Below are positions 7,839-16,500 of a stretch of DNA of 64,000 bases, piece by piece. Source of the DNA: Hahella chejuensis KCTC 2396 (GTDB lineage Bacteria > Pseudomonadota > Gammaproteobacteria > Pseudomonadales > Oleiphilaceae); contig NC_007645.1 of NCBI RefSeq assembly GCF_000012985.1, forward strand, positions 2,696,501 to 2,760,500, read 5' to 3'. Every line of letters starts with the position of its first letter. Within the stretch, counting starts at the first letter, position 1. The position numbers and the translations under genes are program-made. The notes beneath the pieces were generated by a model. That model was not told where the DNA came from, ran no database searches, and was given only the letters and a program-made list of their open reading frames with translations.

Positions 7839-8312
7839 ATGACAATTAAGGTATTTGAAGTACCGAAAATCAGGGAAGCAAGAAAGCAAAATCCTTATTT
7901 ATCACAGTTAATTAAAGACTTTTCAGCATATAAGAATGGCGGTTTTATTAGCTATTTTGGGAGGGATACCCTTTACCTGGAGCCTCGTTCATTAATGAAT
8001 GATGCAAAAGTTTTGCACATTCATCTTCTTCATGAAAATCATAAGTGGTACAAGGCCCAGCAGGAAGCCATTAAAAGTGGCAGGGAACCGATAGATAATT
8101 ATATGCTCAGGTGTGATGTAAACCCTCCTGAATTTGATCGGGCACTTATTTATACGCAGGGAAGAAAAAACAAAAATTATTACTTAATACTAGATTTTCT
8201 TAATGGGTATGCTCATGCGAGAACCACTATAAGTGGGAAAAATCGCCTCAATAATACGATTTACATGGAAGAGTTAGTGAAAAAGGCGGAGGACTTTAGA
8301 AATGCATTCTGA
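7839..8312 (+). CDS. YafO-family type II toxin (predicted mRNA interferase)
   Basis: A 157-residue protein that resembles E. coli YafO along its length. Shared features are DFSAYKNG in place of DFISYKRDG, the motif FGRDTLY (about residues 40-46; FGRDALY in YafO), HIHL at 60-63 after a hydrophobic strand, a YTQG strand, and a C-terminal helix ending AEDFRNAF (AEAFRMRF in YafO). YafO is a ribosome-dependent mRNA-cleaving toxin. This protein is about 25 residues longer, with an insert around residues 64-95. It starts three bases after a small upstream gene and ends by overlapping the next small gene by 11 bases, so it sits in a tight small operon. The assignment rests on recalled sequence similarity. 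Confidence 0.75.
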   Translation: MTIKVFEVPKIREARKQNPYLSQLIKDFSAYKNGGFISYFGRDTLYLEPRSLMNDAKVLHIHLLHENHKWYKAQQEAIKSGREPIDNYMLRCDVNPPEFDRALIYTQGRKNKNYYLILDFLNGYAHARTTISGKNRLNNTIYMEELVKKAEDFRNAF

Positions 8313-8553
8313 TTATGAGTGGAAAGAAGGAACGCCCTATGGCAGAGGGATGTATTTAGCCGCAACAAATGATGATGGTTTTAAGGAAGTAGAGTTTCTT
8401 TTATGGGAAGGAAAAGAAACTGGCTGGTTTCGCTTTATAACTTCCGATGTGCCACCAGAGCCTTTGGCTAGTACCACAAAAGTTATTGGCTATATCCCTC
8501 TTAGTGAAGTGGCTCAGAGTGTTAAGACTTGGCCGGAATGGGATTTGGAATAA
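8302..8553 (+). CDS. small protein A of a tandem paralogous pair downstream of the YafO-type toxin
   Basis: An 83-residue protein whose ATG lies inside the end of the toxin gene, with GGCGGAGGA upstream, so it is coupled to the toxin. It shares a pattern with the next protein: E-W-x-x-G-T-P at the start, an aromatic Tyr strand, a Gly-Trp pair in the middle, then V/I-I-x-Y-I-P and W-P-E at the end. The layout is vaguely like DUF551-type small proteins, but I do not recognise the family. Its role is unknown; coupling to a toxin suggests modulation or immunity. Confidence 0.65.
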   Translation: MHSDYEWKEGTPYGRGMYLAATNDDGFKEVEFLLWEGKETGWFRFITSDVPPEPLASTTKVIGYIPLSEVAQSVKTWPEWDLE

Positions 8554-8579
8554 AAAAAGATTTAGGGCGAGGTATTAAA

Positions 8580-8798
8580 ATGGAATGGCAAAGCGGGACT
8601 CCTAAAAAGCCTGATTGGTATGTGGTCGCTATTTTGTATAACAACGGACTTGGAATCTTTGGGTGCGCCAATTGGGACGCTGACCATGGGTGGTCATTAA
8701 AGGATGACAATATAATTGCTTATATTCCGGTGATTGATTTGCTGCGAAATTCCAAGGTTGTATGGCCGGAACACCTAATGCCAGAGCATAAAGAGTGA
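8580..8798 (+). CDS. small protein B of the tandem paralogous pair
   Basis: A 72-residue protein if it starts at ATG 8580. This start puts MEWQSGTP at the N-terminus, lining up with EWKEGTP of the preceding protein, and has GGGCGAGGT upstream; the earlier in-frame ATG at 8529 would overlap the preceding gene. The conserved pattern is E-W-x-x-G-T-P, WYVVA, DHGWSL, IIAYIP and VVWPE. It is a paralogue of the preceding gene at 26 bases distance, so a tandem duplication. Function unknown. Confidence 0.6.
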   Translation: MEWQSGTPKKPDWYVVAILYNNGLGIFGCANWDADHGWSLKDDNIIAYIPVIDLLRNSKVVWPEHLMPEHKE

Positions 8799-8942
8799 GC
8801 TGTGCTTGGGGTGGAAGGCTATCAGAAGCACATTGAGATTATATGACGGACTAATGGTCGGAGCTACTAGCCTCTGCAACCCAGATGTAGCGCCCAGCCA
8901 CAAGCCACATAACCCCGCTTACTTATTTATCAGGGAGAACCA

Positions 8943-9077
8943 ATGTCCGTCATTGAGCTCAGTTCAGAGCAACTTCAGATGGTAAAAATCATCCATGAGT
9001 ATGCTCTTCAGTTCCCGCGCACCGAAACCGGCGATGCGCAATTATTGCAGACGTACTATGACTATATGGATGGATGA
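8943..9077 (+). CDS. 44-residue protein, unknown
   Basis: A very small frame with CAGGGAGA seven bases before the ATG. The product is acidic and helical (ELSSEQLQMVKIIHEY at residues 5-20) and ends DYMDG. A terminator-like hairpin with seven T residues follows 18 bases after the stop, supporting a real transcription unit. There is nothing in the 140 bases before it except the end of the preceding cluster. No family was recognised. Confidence 0.5.
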   Translation: MSVIELSSEQLQMVKIIHEYALQFPRTETGDAQLLQTYYDYMDG

Positions 9078-9094
9078 CCCTGTAATCCTGCCCC

Positions 9095-9127
9095 AAGGCG
9101 CGGGGAGAAGTTGTGGGCGCTTTTTTT
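9095..9127 (+). terminator. terminator of the small-gene cluster
   Basis: AAGGCGC (9095-9101) pairs with GCGCTTT (9117-9123) with one G-U pair, and the T run continues to 9127. It is placed just after the 44-residue gene. Confidence 0.5.
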
Positions 9128-9133
9128 ATGGAG

Positions 9134-9169
9134 AAAAATGAGCGGCGGATGTAATGAAGTCGGCCGCTC
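9134..9169 (-). terminator. terminator of the MaoC/hydrolase genes
   Basis: On the minus strand GAGCGGC (from 9169) pairs with GCCGCTC (to 9140), followed by a run of five T (plus-strand A run 9134-9138). It is placed correctly after the stop at 9182 and meets the plus-strand terminator head-on. Confidence 0.55.
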
Positions 9170-9181
9170 TTGGCAGGCGAA

Positions 9182-9661
9182 TCAGTGGTCGCCGCTGATG
9201 GATATGGCCGGCAGTGTGGGCCTTTCCAGTGAAATCTTCTCATCTGGGGCGATGACCTTCGCCTGACCTTCCACCACCAATACGCCATTCTGATTGTGAA
9301 TGGCGCAATCCAGCACGACCCGTTTCTTCGACAGCTTTTCCGTCACTGTGAGGGTGACCGTCAGGATGTCGTTTAATTTTACGGGGCGCTTGAAGCTCAG
9401 TTGTTGCTCCAGGTAGATGGTGCCGGGGCCAGGGATTACGGTGGCCAGGGCCGCCGAAATCAATGCGCCGGACCACATCCCGTGGCCGATTCTCTCCTTG
9501 AATACGGTGGACTGCGCGTACTCGGCGTCCAGGTGCACTGGATTGATATCACCGGATACGGCGGCGAACAGGACGATTTCCTGCTCTGTCAATGTACGGG
9601 TGTAAGTGGCGGAGTCGCCCACATGAAGTTCGTCGTAGGTAATGTTTTCTAGCGCGTCCAT
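9182..9661 (-). CDS. MaoC-like (R)-specific enoyl-CoA hydratase
   Basis: A 159-residue protein with the hydratase-2 signature SGDINPVHLDAEYA near residues 36-49, in which Asp and His form the catalytic pair. The hot-dog fold follows, with GHGMWSGALISAAL forming the central helix. Such enzymes (PhaJ type) hydrate trans-2-enoyl-CoA to (R)-3-hydroxyacyl-CoA, linking beta-oxidation to polyhydroxyalkanoate or lipid synthesis. I chose the ATG giving MDALENITYDEL, which matches the family's usual N-terminus; a GTG at 9697 would add 12 residues. It lies downstream of a lipase-like gene on the same strand. Confidence 0.85.
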   Translation of the reverse strand: MDALENITYDELHVGDSATYTRTLTEQEIVLFAAVSGDINPVHLDAEYAQSTVFKERIGHGMWSGALISAALATVIPGPGTIYLEQQLSFKRPVKLNDILTVTLTVTEKLSKKRVVLDCAIHNQNGVLVVEGQAKVIAPDEKISLERPTLPAISISGDH

Positions 9662-9758
9662 AATGAACTGATAACTTGATTGGGTTGCTGACAACACACG
9701 CCGGAGAGGCGATGCAGGGACTAACTTTCCTTCATATATAAGTGTAATCCAAATTTCT

Positions 9759-10697
9759 CTAACGCGTCTGTAACGGAGTGTGCGCGGCTACCCACGAGGA
9801 TAAGTCGTTCAGCACTTGCTGGCGGTTTATCTCATTGAGCATCTCATGACGCCCATCAGGGTAAAGCGTGCAACTGAGGTCGCGTACGCCGGCTTCGCGT
9901 AAGTGGCGCTCCAGTTTTCTTACCCCTTTGCCGAATTCGCCAACCGGATCTTTATCTCCGGCAATCAGATAAATGGGCAGATTAGGATTGATGCGGGAAA
10001 AACTGGCGGGTGTGAAAATACTGCGTAAGCCATCCAGTAATGCGATCCAGGTGGCGGTGGTGCAGATGAAGCCGCACCATGGGTCATTGATGTAGTTGTC
10101 CACTTCGGCGGGATCACGGGAAAGCCAGTCGAATTCTGTGCGATTGGGGGCGAAGCGATGATTGAATGAGCCGAATGAAAGCTGATCCAGCAGGCGACTG
10201 GCGCTGCGTGCGCCCAGGCGTAATTTTTCCGCTCTGGCGATGGCCGCCGCAGCGAGATATTTCAGTGGCGCGCCGTAATTGCTGCCGGAAAGTATAACGC
10301 CGTGGAAAGGCGGGCGGTGTGCGATCAGGCATTGCAGGCTAATGAAAGATCCCATGCTGTGGGCGAAGAGAAAGTGCGGAACGTCCGGATGCCAGCTTTT
10401 TATCTGATTGGCCATAAACAGCAGGTCCGAGGCGACTTTGTCCCAGCCGTCGCGATCGGCGTAATGGCCAGTGTGGCCGTTGGCGATAGAGCGGCCATGG
10501 CCACGGTGGTCGTGGGCGACGACTGCGTAGCCCTGAGCGCAGAAGTGCTCAGCAAGAACTCGATAACGTCCGGCGTGCTCCGCCATACCGTGAGAAACCT
10601 GAATAACGCCACGTATGACGGGGGCTTCCGGTATCCATTTGTAGTACCCGATTTTATGGCCGTCCGTGCTGGTCAGGAAATCTTCCAGGTTGCGCAT
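9759..10697 (-). CDS. alpha/beta hydrolase, monoacylglycerol lipase/lysophospholipase type
   Basis: A 312-residue protein of the serine aminopeptidase S33 (Hydrolase_4) type. The oxyanion-side motif SHGMAEHAGRY is at residues 35-45, HDHRGHGRS at 62-70, and the nucleophile elbow is AHSMG with Ser114 (Ala in place of the usual first Gly, common in this family). The acid is probably Asp in AGDKDPVG near 258, and the His in PDGRHEML near 290. It has no signal peptide, so it is cytoplasmic. Its neighbours are a MaoC hydratase downstream and FadD divergently upstream, so a part in fatty acid or ester breakdown is likely. Confidence 0.87.
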   Translation of the reverse strand: MRNLEDFLTSTDGHKIGYYKWIPEAPVIRGVIQVSHGMAEHAGRYRVLAEHFCAQGYAVVAHDHRGHGRSIANGHTGHYADRDGWDKVASDLLFMANQIKSWHPDVPHFLFAHSMGSFISLQCLIAHRPPFHGVILSGSNYGAPLKYLAAAAIARAEKLRLGARSASRLLDQLSFGSFNHRFAPNRTEFDWLSRDPAEVDNYINDPWCGFICTTATWIALLDGLRSIFTPASFSRINPNLPIYLIAGDKDPVGEFGKGVRKLERHLREAGVRDLSCTLYPDGRHEMLNEINRQQVLNDLSSWVAAHTPLQTR

Positions 10698-11313
10698 GAT
10701 GTTTGCTATTTATAGGATTTTATTGGTGTTTTATCCGCTGATTCGCAACAATTTAGCTATCGGCGGCATCAGCGTCAACGATAATTGTTGCGGTATTTAC
10801 GCTTTGCATGGTTTCTGTGAGTCAGAGGAATCTCCGATAATTAAGTAATACTTTTGTCTACATAAGGCAAAATAAAGCTGCTATTCTAGCGCGCACTATA
10901 AAAAACGAGCCCACTATACCGTTCCGGCTTAATAGGGGTAATCACCCGACCGGGTGACTCTCCTGAAAATAGCGCCGCCCGATGACAGAAGTAAGAATGG
11001 GGTAGTGGTCGTCAGGGATTCGATGATTGGCTTATATATGATCGCGAGTAAGAGTTTCTAATGTGGGTGTCGCTGCAACCGCCGGTTGCGGTAATTAGCG
11101 TTGCCCAGTGCAGTGAAATTCACTCATTTTAAGGGTTACGGCGCAATTTCGAGCGCCGGACGCATCCAGCGTCGATTAGCAGCGGCATTGCTCCGTCATC
11201 CTTGAAGCCGTCGCCTTGGGCGACGCGGTTATATCTCAGCCAGTCCCGTTTTCTCAACAACTACAAATAAAAATCAGATTGCCTATTAACAGCGTTGGCC
11301 AGGAGATAGCGGT
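10698..11313. other. long intergenic region between divergent lipase-like gene and fadD
   Basis: About 616 bases that must hold the promoters of both divergent transcripts. The only clear structure is the perfect 7-2-7 inverted repeat at 10942-10957, listed separately. No small gene with a good ribosome site was found on either strand. I saw no match to a CAAAC/GTTTG PsrA-type operator. Confidence 0.5.
10942..10957. promoter_or_regulatory. perfect inverted repeat, possible operator
   Basis: TCACCCG-AC-CGGGTGA, a perfect 7-base inverted repeat with a two-base centre. That length and symmetry suit a dimeric helix-turn-helix repressor. No T run follows, so it is not a terminator. It lies about 245 bases from the lipase-like start and 357 bases from fadD. 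The cognate protein is unknown. Confidence 0.4.
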
Positions 11314-13002
11314 ATGGATAATTTTTTCAAGGATAAATATCCCCCCGGAGTTCCATCCGAAGTTGAATTGGGGAAATACAAATCGGTTGTCGATATGTTT
11401 GAGCAGGCGTGCAAACGATACGCGGACAAACCTGCGTTCACCGCCGTCGGCGCCACTATGACTTATGGCGAAATGGAGAAGTATACTCGCGCGTTCGCCG
11501 CCTACCTGCAGAATGAAACCAACCTGAAACCCGGCGATCGCATCGCCATCCAAATGCCCAACCTGCTGCAATATCCGATCGCGGTTTTTGGCGCAATGCG
11601 GGCGGGGCTGATTGTGGTCAACACCAACCCCCTGTATACCCCGCGGGAAATGGAGCATCAGTTCAACGATTCCGGCGCCAAGGCGCTGGTGGTTCTGGCC
11701 AATATGGCTTCGCAGGCGCAGGAAGTGCTTCCGCATACCGGCGTGGAACATGTCATTGTGGCTCAGATTCCAGACATGCATCCGCCAATTAAGCGTATGG
11801 TGATGAACGCGGCGATCAAGTACATCAAGAAGATGGTGCCGCCCTATAACATTCCCAACGCCGTCCCTTTCACGAAAGTCATGTCTATGGGCGCGCGCTA
11901 CACCTTCAAGCCCGTTGACGTTAACCCTGAAGATATCGCTGTGTTGCAGTACACCGGCGGCACCACCGGCGTCGCCAAAGGCGCTATGCTGACCCACCGC
12001 AACCTGGTTTCCAACGTGGCGCAATTGAAGCCGCTGCTGACAGTGCGCTTAGGCGAAGCCATTGAGACCGTGATTGCGCCGCTGCCGCTGTATCACATTT
12101 ATTCCTTCACTATGAATTGCGGCGTCATGCTGGATACCGGCAACCATAGCATTCTGATCCCTAACCCACGGGACTTCGAAGGCTTCATCAAAGAACTGGG
12201 CAAATGGAAGTTTACTGCGTTCCTGGGCATCAACACCCTGTTTGTGGCGCTTTGCAACAATGAAAAATTCCAGGAGCTGGATTTCACCTCTTTGAAAGTG
12301 ACGGCGGCGGGGGGCATGGCTCTTACCAGCGACACAGCCAAAATGTGGAAGAAGGTCACTGGCTGTGATGTGACGGAAGGCTACGGCATGACGGAAACGT
12401 CGCCAGTGGTTTCCATCAACCCCATGAACGCTATTCAAATCGGCACTATTGGTTTGCCGATTCCCAATACCATGGTGAAAATCATTGACGACGAAGGTAA
12501 GGACCTTACCGTTGGAGAAGTGGGGGAACTGTGCGTCAAAGGACCTCAGGTCATGAAAGGCTATTGGCAGCGCCCGGATGAAACCGCTAAGACCATGACC
12601 GAAGACGGCTGGTTGAAAACCGGCGATATCGCCATGGTGCAGAATGACGGTTATCTGCGCATCGTAGATCGTAAGAAAGACATGATTCTGGTGTCTGGAT
12701 TCAACGTCTACCCCAACGAAATAGAAGATGTGGTCACCAGCCACCCCGATGTGGTGGAGTGTGCAGCAATAGGCGTCCCTGATCTGAAAAGCGGTGAGGT
12801 GGTGAAAGTATTCGTTGTGAAGAGCAATCCCAACCTGACTGAGAGCGCGCTGAAAGAGTTCTGCCGCGAACGTCTGACCGCATACAAGGTGCCCAAAACC
12901 ATCGAGTTCCGCGATGAGTTGCCGAAAACCAACGTCGGCAAGATTCTGCGTCGGGAGCTGCGTGACGAGGAAATCAAAAAGCAGAAAGACAAAGCAGCGT
13001 AA
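11314..13002 (+). CDS. fadD: long-chain fatty acid-CoA ligase
   Basis: A 562-residue acyl-CoA synthetase of the AMP-binding family, of standard length. The P-loop motif YTGGTTGVAKGAMLTHRN is near residues 212-229, GYGMTETSP near 356, the FadD linker region GWLKTGDIA near 430, DRKKDMILVSGFNVYP near 451 and the catalytic lysine in PKTNVGKILRREL near the C-terminus. It activates long-chain fatty acids with ATP and CoA at the inner membrane for beta-oxidation. AGGAGA lies before the ATG, and an intrinsic terminator follows 28 bases after the stop, so it is a single-gene transcript. Regulation is probably by fatty acids; the long upstream region holds an inverted repeat. Confidence 0.95.
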   Translation: MDNFFKDKYPPGVPSEVELGKYKSVVDMFEQACKRYADKPAFTAVGATMTYGEMEKYTRAFAAYLQNETNLKPGDRIAIQMPNLLQYPIAVFGAMRAGLIVVNTNPLYTPREMEHQFNDSGAKALVVLANMASQAQEVLPHTGVEHVIVAQIPDMHPPIKRMVMNAAIKYIKKMVPPYNIPNAVPFTKVMSMGARYTFKPVDVNPEDIAVLQYTGGTTGVAKGAMLTHRNLVSNVAQLKPLLTVRLGEAIETVIAPLPLYHIYSFTMNCGVMLDTGNHSILIPNPRDFEGFIKELGKWKFTAFLGINTLFVALCNNEKFQELDFTSLKVTAAGGMALTSDTAKMWKKVTGCDVTEGYGMTETSPVVSINPMNAIQIGTIGLPIPNTMVKIIDDEGKDLTVGEVGELCVKGPQVMKGYWQRPDETAKTMTEDGWLKTGDIAMVQNDGYLRIVDRKKDMILVSGFNVYPNEIEDVVTSHPDVVECAAIGVPDLKSGEVVKVFVVKSNPNLTESALKEFCRERLTAYKVPKTIEFRDELPKTNVGKILRRELRDEEIKKQKDKAA

Positions 13003-13030
13003 CACTGAGCAGCGAGTCTGAGACTACTGA

Positions 13031-13055
13031 AAAGCGGGCGAGAGTCCGCTTTTTG
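13031..13055 (+). terminator. terminator of fadD
   Basis: AAAGCGG (13031-13037) pairs with CCGCTTT (13046-13052) across an 8-base loop, followed by T residues. Confidence 0.75.
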
Positions 13056-13103
13056 TGTTATTAAAGGCGGGTTCTTTCGGTAGTAGAGCGTTGTTAATTG
13101 ATT

Positions 13104-13493
13104 ATGCAGAAAGCGGTCAGTCTGTTCGCCCTTGGTTTTCTGGCGTTTATTCTATGGATTATCTATCTGGCGGATACCGGTGGAGCGAGCATATTTTTCG
13201 TTTTCGTCCAATCCATTCCCTATGGCGATAAACTGGGGCACTTTTGCTTGTTTGGCGTCCTGACCCTGGCTGCTAACTTCGCCTTCAAAGCCAAGCATCT
13301 TAAACTGGGGCCAATTCCTCTCTACGTCGGCGCGATTTGCGTGCTTACATTCGCAATAGGCGAAGAACTGACGCAGGCGTTTTTGCCGTCCCGTACGCTA
13401 GATATCACTGATGTCATGGCGGATGTGGCCGGCATTGCGTTTTTTTCCTGGGTGACGCTATTGCTGACCGCCAACAAGTTGGCTGAATCTTAA
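13104..13493 (+). CDS. VanZ-like small membrane protein
   Basis: A 129-residue protein with four predicted membrane segments (about residues 3-22, 40-58, 72-90 and 105-123). It carries the VanZ-type pattern of charged residues between them: DKLGHFCLFGVL near 38-49 and GEELTQAFLPSRTLDITDVMADVAG near 88-112, the latter being the family's Asp-x-x-D(V/I)xxN/D motif. The ATG at 13104 was preferred to a TTG six bases earlier. VanZ-family proteins are named for a teicoplanin-resistance protein, but most have no known job. It is flanked by fadD and hrpA on the same strand with independent spacing. Confidence 0.8.
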   Translation: MQKAVSLFALGFLAFILWIIYLADTGGASIFFVFVQSIPYGDKLGHFCLFGVLTLAANFAFKAKHLKLGPIPLYVGAICVLTFAIGEELTQAFLPSRTLDITDVMADVAGIAFFSWVTLLLTANKLAES

Positions 13494-13598
13494 AGTTACC
13501 TTGGACTTTTCCTTGATATTCAGTATGCCGCTTAACTATTAATCCATTTCCCGCTAACATCCGCATCCTGAATTAGTATTGGTTGAAAAGTATATTAC

Positions 13599-16500
13599 AT
13601 GTCGAGTGAAACTCGTTTTGACCCGTCCCTGGTGTTGATCAAAGATCGTTTTAGACTACAGAGACAGTGGCGGGAAATCGCAAAGGGTTCTGTTGCGGAA
13701 AAGGACGTCGAAAAGTTCTGGCGCGCGACATTGCGTTCTATGGAAATTCGTGCGGCGCGTCTGCAAGCAATGCCGCAGGTGCGTTATCCGGATAATCTGC
13801 CGGTCGCCGATAAGCTGGAAGAAATCAAAAAGGCCATTTCTGAGAACCAGGTGGTCATCATCGCTGGTGAGACTGGTTCGGGTAAGACCACGCAGTTGCC
13901 AAAAATCTGTCTGGATTTGGGGCGTGGCGTGGAGGGGTTGATCGGTCATACCCAGCCGCGCCGGCTGGCGGCGCGTTCCGTGGCCAACCGCATTGCGGAA
14001 GAGTTGGGCTGCGAAGTCGGCAAACAGGTGGGTTACCAGGTGCGTTTTACCGACCATACGGACGACAGCACCTTAGTGAAGCTGATGACAGACGGGATTT
14101 TGCTGGCGGAAACCCAGAATGACCGTTTTCTTAATCGCTATGACACGATTATTATCGACGAAGCCCATGAGCGCTCGTTAAACATCGACTTCCTGATTGG
14201 CTATCTGAAAAACCTCCTGCCGAAGCGTCCTGATCTCAAAGTTATTATTACCTCCGCCACGATCGACCTTGACCGCTTTTCCGAGCATTTTAACGGCGCG
14301 CCAGTGGTGGAAGTCTCCGGCCGCACCTATCCGGTGGAGCTGCATTACCGTCCCTTGACCACCATGGACGACGAGGTGGATATCGGTCTTCAGGATGGCG
14401 TTGTGCATGTGATTCGGGAAATCGAAAGGATGGAGCGGGAACAACGTAAACCGCCCGGGGATATCCTGATATTCATGGTGGGCGAACGAGAAATCCGCGA
14501 GACGGCGCAACGGCTGCGCAAGGAGGAGTTCCGTAACACGGAAATCCTTCCGTTATACGCCCGCCTCAGCAATCAGGAACAGAACCGGATCTTTCAGTCT
14601 CACGGCGGTCGTCGCATCGTCGTTTCCACCAACGTGGCGGAAACGTCCCTGACGGTGCCGGGCATTCGTTATGTGATTGATCCGGGGCAGGTGCGCATCA
14701 GTCGCTATTCCTATCGCTCCAAAGTGCAAAGGCTGCCGATAGAGGCGATATCGCAAGCCAGCGCCGAGCAGCGTAAAGGACGCTGCGGTCGTGTGGCGGA
14801 GGGCGTGTGTTTCCGTCTGTACTCTGAAGAGGACTTTAACGGTCGCGACCCTTTCACTGATCCGGAAATTCTGCGCACCAACCTGGCGTCGGTCATTCTA
14901 CAGATGCTCTCGTTGCGCCTCGGCGATATCCAGAAATTTCCTTTCATGCAAAAGCCGGACAAACGTTATATCAACGACGGCTACAAATTGCTGGAAGAAC
15001 TTGGCGCGGTCAACGCGCAGCGCCAGATGACGCCCATTGGGCGCACGCTGGCGCGCTTCCCCATTGATCCTCGTCTGGCGCGTATGCTGGTGGCTGCGGC
15101 GGAAGGACATTGCTTGAAAGAAATGCTGATCATCGTATCAGCCCTGGCCGTGCAGGACCCGCGCGAGCGCCCCATGGAGTTCCAGCAGGCGGCGGATGAG
15201 AAACACGCGCAGTGGGCGGATGAGCAATCCGACTTCGTCAGCCTGCTGAACCTGTGGAACGGCTATGAGACGCAGCGTCAGGAGCTGAGCGCGAATCAGC
15301 TGCGTAACTACTGCAAGAAAAACTTTCTGTCGTTTCTGAGAATGCGCGAATGGCGCGACACACATCGGCAGCTGCTGTTGCTCTGTCATGAACAGAACTA
15401 CAAAGAGAATACTGAGCCCGCTGCTTATGACGAACTGCATCAGGCTCTTTTGGCGGGGCTGATCACACAAATTGGTCAGAAAGACGAAAAAGGCGAGTAC
15501 GCCGGTCCTCGTCAACGCAAATTCGTGATCTTTCCAGGATCGAAAGTACGCAAAAAGGCGCCGAACTGGATTATGTCGGCGGAAGTGGTGGAAACCAGCC
15601 GCCTGTTCGCCCGCACGGTCGCTCGCATGGAGCCCGGCTGGATTGAGAAAGTGGCGCCGCAACTGCTGAAGAGCAGTTATCTGGAGCCGCATTGGTCGAA
15701 GAAGCGTGGCGAGGCGTTGGCGTTTCAGCAGGTCTCTCTGTATGGGCTGATTGTCGTGCCGCGTCGCCAAGTGAGCTACGGGCGTATTGATCCGCAGTTC
15801 AGTCGTGAGGCGTTGATCAGGGAAGGGCTCATTGAAGGTGAAATCAACAGCCGCCTGCCGTTTATTCTGCACAATGCGGAATGCCGGGAAGAAGTGGAGC
15901 AGATCGAAGCCAAAGCCCGTCGTCGTGATCTGTTGGTCGATGATGAAGTGCTGTTCCAGTTTTACGACGAGCAACTGCCCGCGGACATCACCACCGTCAA
16001 AGGGTTGGAGTATTGGTACAAGCGCTTGCCGGACGGGGACAAGAAGGCGTTGCTGTTGTCGCCGGAAGCGCTGTTGCGCGTACTGCCCGAAGTGAAGCTG
16101 GAAGAGCAGTTTCCGGACGCACTGCTTTGGAATGGACAGCAGTTCCAGTTGAGCTACAGGTTTGAGCCGGGCGCGAAAGACGATGGCGTGACAGTGCGCA
16201 TGCCCGCCGCAGCGATGGCGCAAGCGCCGGTTGGCCTTCTGGACTGGCTGGCGCCGGGAATGCGTAAAGAGAAGTGTGAGGCGTTAATTCGCTCCTTACC
16301 GAAGGCGATTCGGAAAAACTTTGTGCCGGTTCCGGATTTCGCCAAGGCGGCCAGTGACGCCATGGTTCCGGATAATCACCCCATGTCTCTGGCGTTAGGG
16401 GAACAGTTGCGCAAAATGACCGGCATACAGGTGGCCCCTGAACAATGGGATGAATCCCTGCTGCCGCCTCATCTGCGCATGAATATCCAGGTGGTGGACA

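Noticed and set aside
12049-13005. 318-residue open frame antisense to fadD
   Set aside because: Same shadow effect over a fully motif-supported gene.
15138-16223. 361-residue open frame antisense to hrpA
   Set aside because: It lies wholly within hrpA on the opposite strand, has no ribosome site, and its His/Arg/Gln/Leu-rich composition is typical of antisense shadows in GC-rich genes.
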